From positions 1-5,839 of the forward strand of contig JAISDM010000071.1 in the NCBI GenBank assembly GCA_031264885.1: DNA of 5,839 nt. Reading direction: 5' to 3'. Both the position numbers and the translations under genes were made by a program. This document shows positions 5,409 to 5,839 of the stretch, piece by piece; within the stretch, counting starts at the first letter, position 1, and every line of letters starts with the position of its first letter. The notes beneath the pieces were generated by a model that was not told the DNA's origin, ran no database searches, and saw only the letters and a program-made list of their open reading frames with translations. The DNA comes from Peptococcaceae bacterium. GTDB taxonomy: Bacteria > Bacillota > Peptococcia > DRI-13 > UBA5745.

Positions 5409-5480
5409 TCTTCGTCAAAAAAAGCATTAATACAACAGCGTTTCCTACGGCTGTCAATACAGGTCCAATGGTCTTGAACC
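5409..5480. other. Unassigned spacer between two repeats, possible gene fossil
   Basis: No gene with a start and ribosome binding site is seen here. A leftward frame reads FKTIGPVLTAVGNAVVLML and then FLTKTGG, protein-like and hydrophobic, but it has a stop just upstream inside the MITE, lacks a plausible start and ends within repeat B. It may be a leftover of a gene broken up by the flanking repeats, or chance. Confidence 0.2.
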
Positions 5481-5645
5481 TTAGGACTTGTTAAACAATA
5501 ACCTGATGTTTTCACTTGCCCTTTCGCCGCCAGGCTGCGTTGTCGTCAGTCGCCATACCACCCCGGGTATGCCTCCTTCCTCCGCCTTGCCTGACGGCGA
5601 AATTGCGGCGTGAAATTCATCAGTTTATTATTCAACAGGTCCTTA
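5481..5645. mobile_element. MITE-like palindromic element with candidate TTA target duplication
   Basis: Terminal inverted repeats at 5484-5508 (GGACTTGTTAAACAATAA followed by CCTGATG) and 5618-5642 match at 21 of 25 positions. They are flanked on both sides by TTA (5481-5483 and 5643-5645), which looks like a 3-base target duplication; a direct CCTTAG occurs at both ends. Weaker inverted symmetry continues inward to the centre, where CATACC (5554-5559) pairs with GGTATG (5566-5571) around 5562/5563. The element could therefore fold as one long imperfect hairpin. It has no transposase and would need one supplied elsewhere. The GG..CTGTT.AA end and TNA-type target recall the IS5 family (IS1031 group), which is an inference. 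Confidence 0.7.
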
Positions 5646-5646
5646 G

Positions 5647-5731
5647 TGCGTCATCCTCCCCCTCCACCAGGGTATTTGCGCTAAACTACGAATCGCCGTT
5701 ATACGCGTGTACGGATCGTGCCCCGGGCGCC
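5647..5731. other. Non-coding gap with no recognised feature
   Basis: This stretch lies between the MITE-like element and the stop codon of the receiver-domain gene. I see no open frame with a start, no clear Rho-independent terminator for the leftward gene, and only short dyads such as CCGT/ACGG around 5697-5715. Confidence 0.4.
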
Positions 5732-5839
5732 TCAACAAAGCTGGATTTTTTCCTCCGGCAGCCACCGCAGCAGGCACTCGGCCAAGGCGTCGTCGTCAAT
5801 CGGCTTCGACAGGAAGCCATTGAAGCCGTTTGCCAGAAA
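5732..5839 (-). CDS. Response-regulator receiver domain, C-terminal end (partial), likely hybrid histidine kinase
   Basis: Reading leftward from the window edge, 35 codons are open to TGA at 5734-5732. They include GFNGFLSKPIDDDALAECLL and end RWLPEEKIQLC. The GF.GFLSKPI pattern is the last strand and loop of a CheY-like receiver domain, with K12 of the visible part being the conserved lysine beside the phosphorylation site. The following acidic stretch and LAECLLRWLP form the final helix. A receiver domain ending a protein with a ..LRRWLP-type tail is usual in hybrid sensor kinases of Clostridia, but a single-domain regulator cannot be excluded, because the 5' part of the gene lies outside the window. 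The gene would be transcribed towards the repeat cluster. Confidence 0.8.
   Translation of the reverse strand, partial: FLANGFNGFLSKPIDDDALAECLLRWLPEEKIQLC

Overview
The window looks like a piece of chromosome from an anaerobic member of the Bacillota, most likely the class Clostridia, with moderate-to-high GC genes and AT-rich control regions. The evidence is strong purine-rich ribosome binding sites on almost every gene, an aldo/keto reductase fused to a two-cluster ferredoxin domain (typical of strict anaerobes), a DrrA-like transporter ATPase paired with a TetR regulator, and a protein resembling the C-terminal part of BlaR1/M56 sensor proteins of Clostridia. No ribosomal or other taxonomic marker is present, so this placement is an inference.

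Left part (1-1939). A leftward unit holds an ArsR-type repressor gene (261-590), followed by what looks like the first 15 codons of a nitroreductase that then runs into unrelated sequence (a gene remnant, 8-211). Divergent from arsR is an iron-sulfur aldo/keto reductase (755-1939). The 164-base gap between them contains two well-formed divergent sigma-70-type promoters. Their -35 boxes lie in the same 10-base word in inverted orientation, which suggests that one regulator, plausibly the ArsR protein, controls both sides.

Middle part (1949-3742). A second divergent pair faces outward: a TetR-family regulator (3143-3742, rightward) and a leftward operon made of a truncated ABC transporter ATPase (2645-3001) and a SAM-dependent methyltransferase (1949-2617). 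The ATPase keeps Walker A and the Q-loop but stops before the signature motif and Walker B, and no permease follows, so the drug-export function is probably lost. The control region has a perfect 36-base palindrome inside a 15-base periodic array, with two promoters that point towards each other and overlap.

Right part (3743-5839). A membrane-anchored protein of unknown function (3895-5208) has its own promoter and resembles a stand-alone sensor domain of a BlaR1/M56-like protein. After it comes about 520 bases without a supported intact gene, filled by three different palindromic repeats: two double-hairpin elements (5242-5316 and 5344-5408) and a roughly 159-base MITE-like element with imperfect terminal inverted repeats and a candidate TTA target duplication (5481-5645). 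At the right edge the last 35 codons of a leftward response-regulator receiver domain are visible, probably the end of a hybrid histidine kinase.

Overall this is an accessory-type region of stress or drug-responsive regulators with several decayed genes and repeat insertions. I do not see convincing evidence for a wholly new system. The most distinctive items are the two symmetric control regions, the truncated ATPase still joined to a methyltransferase, the orphan sensor-like protein and the repeat cluster.
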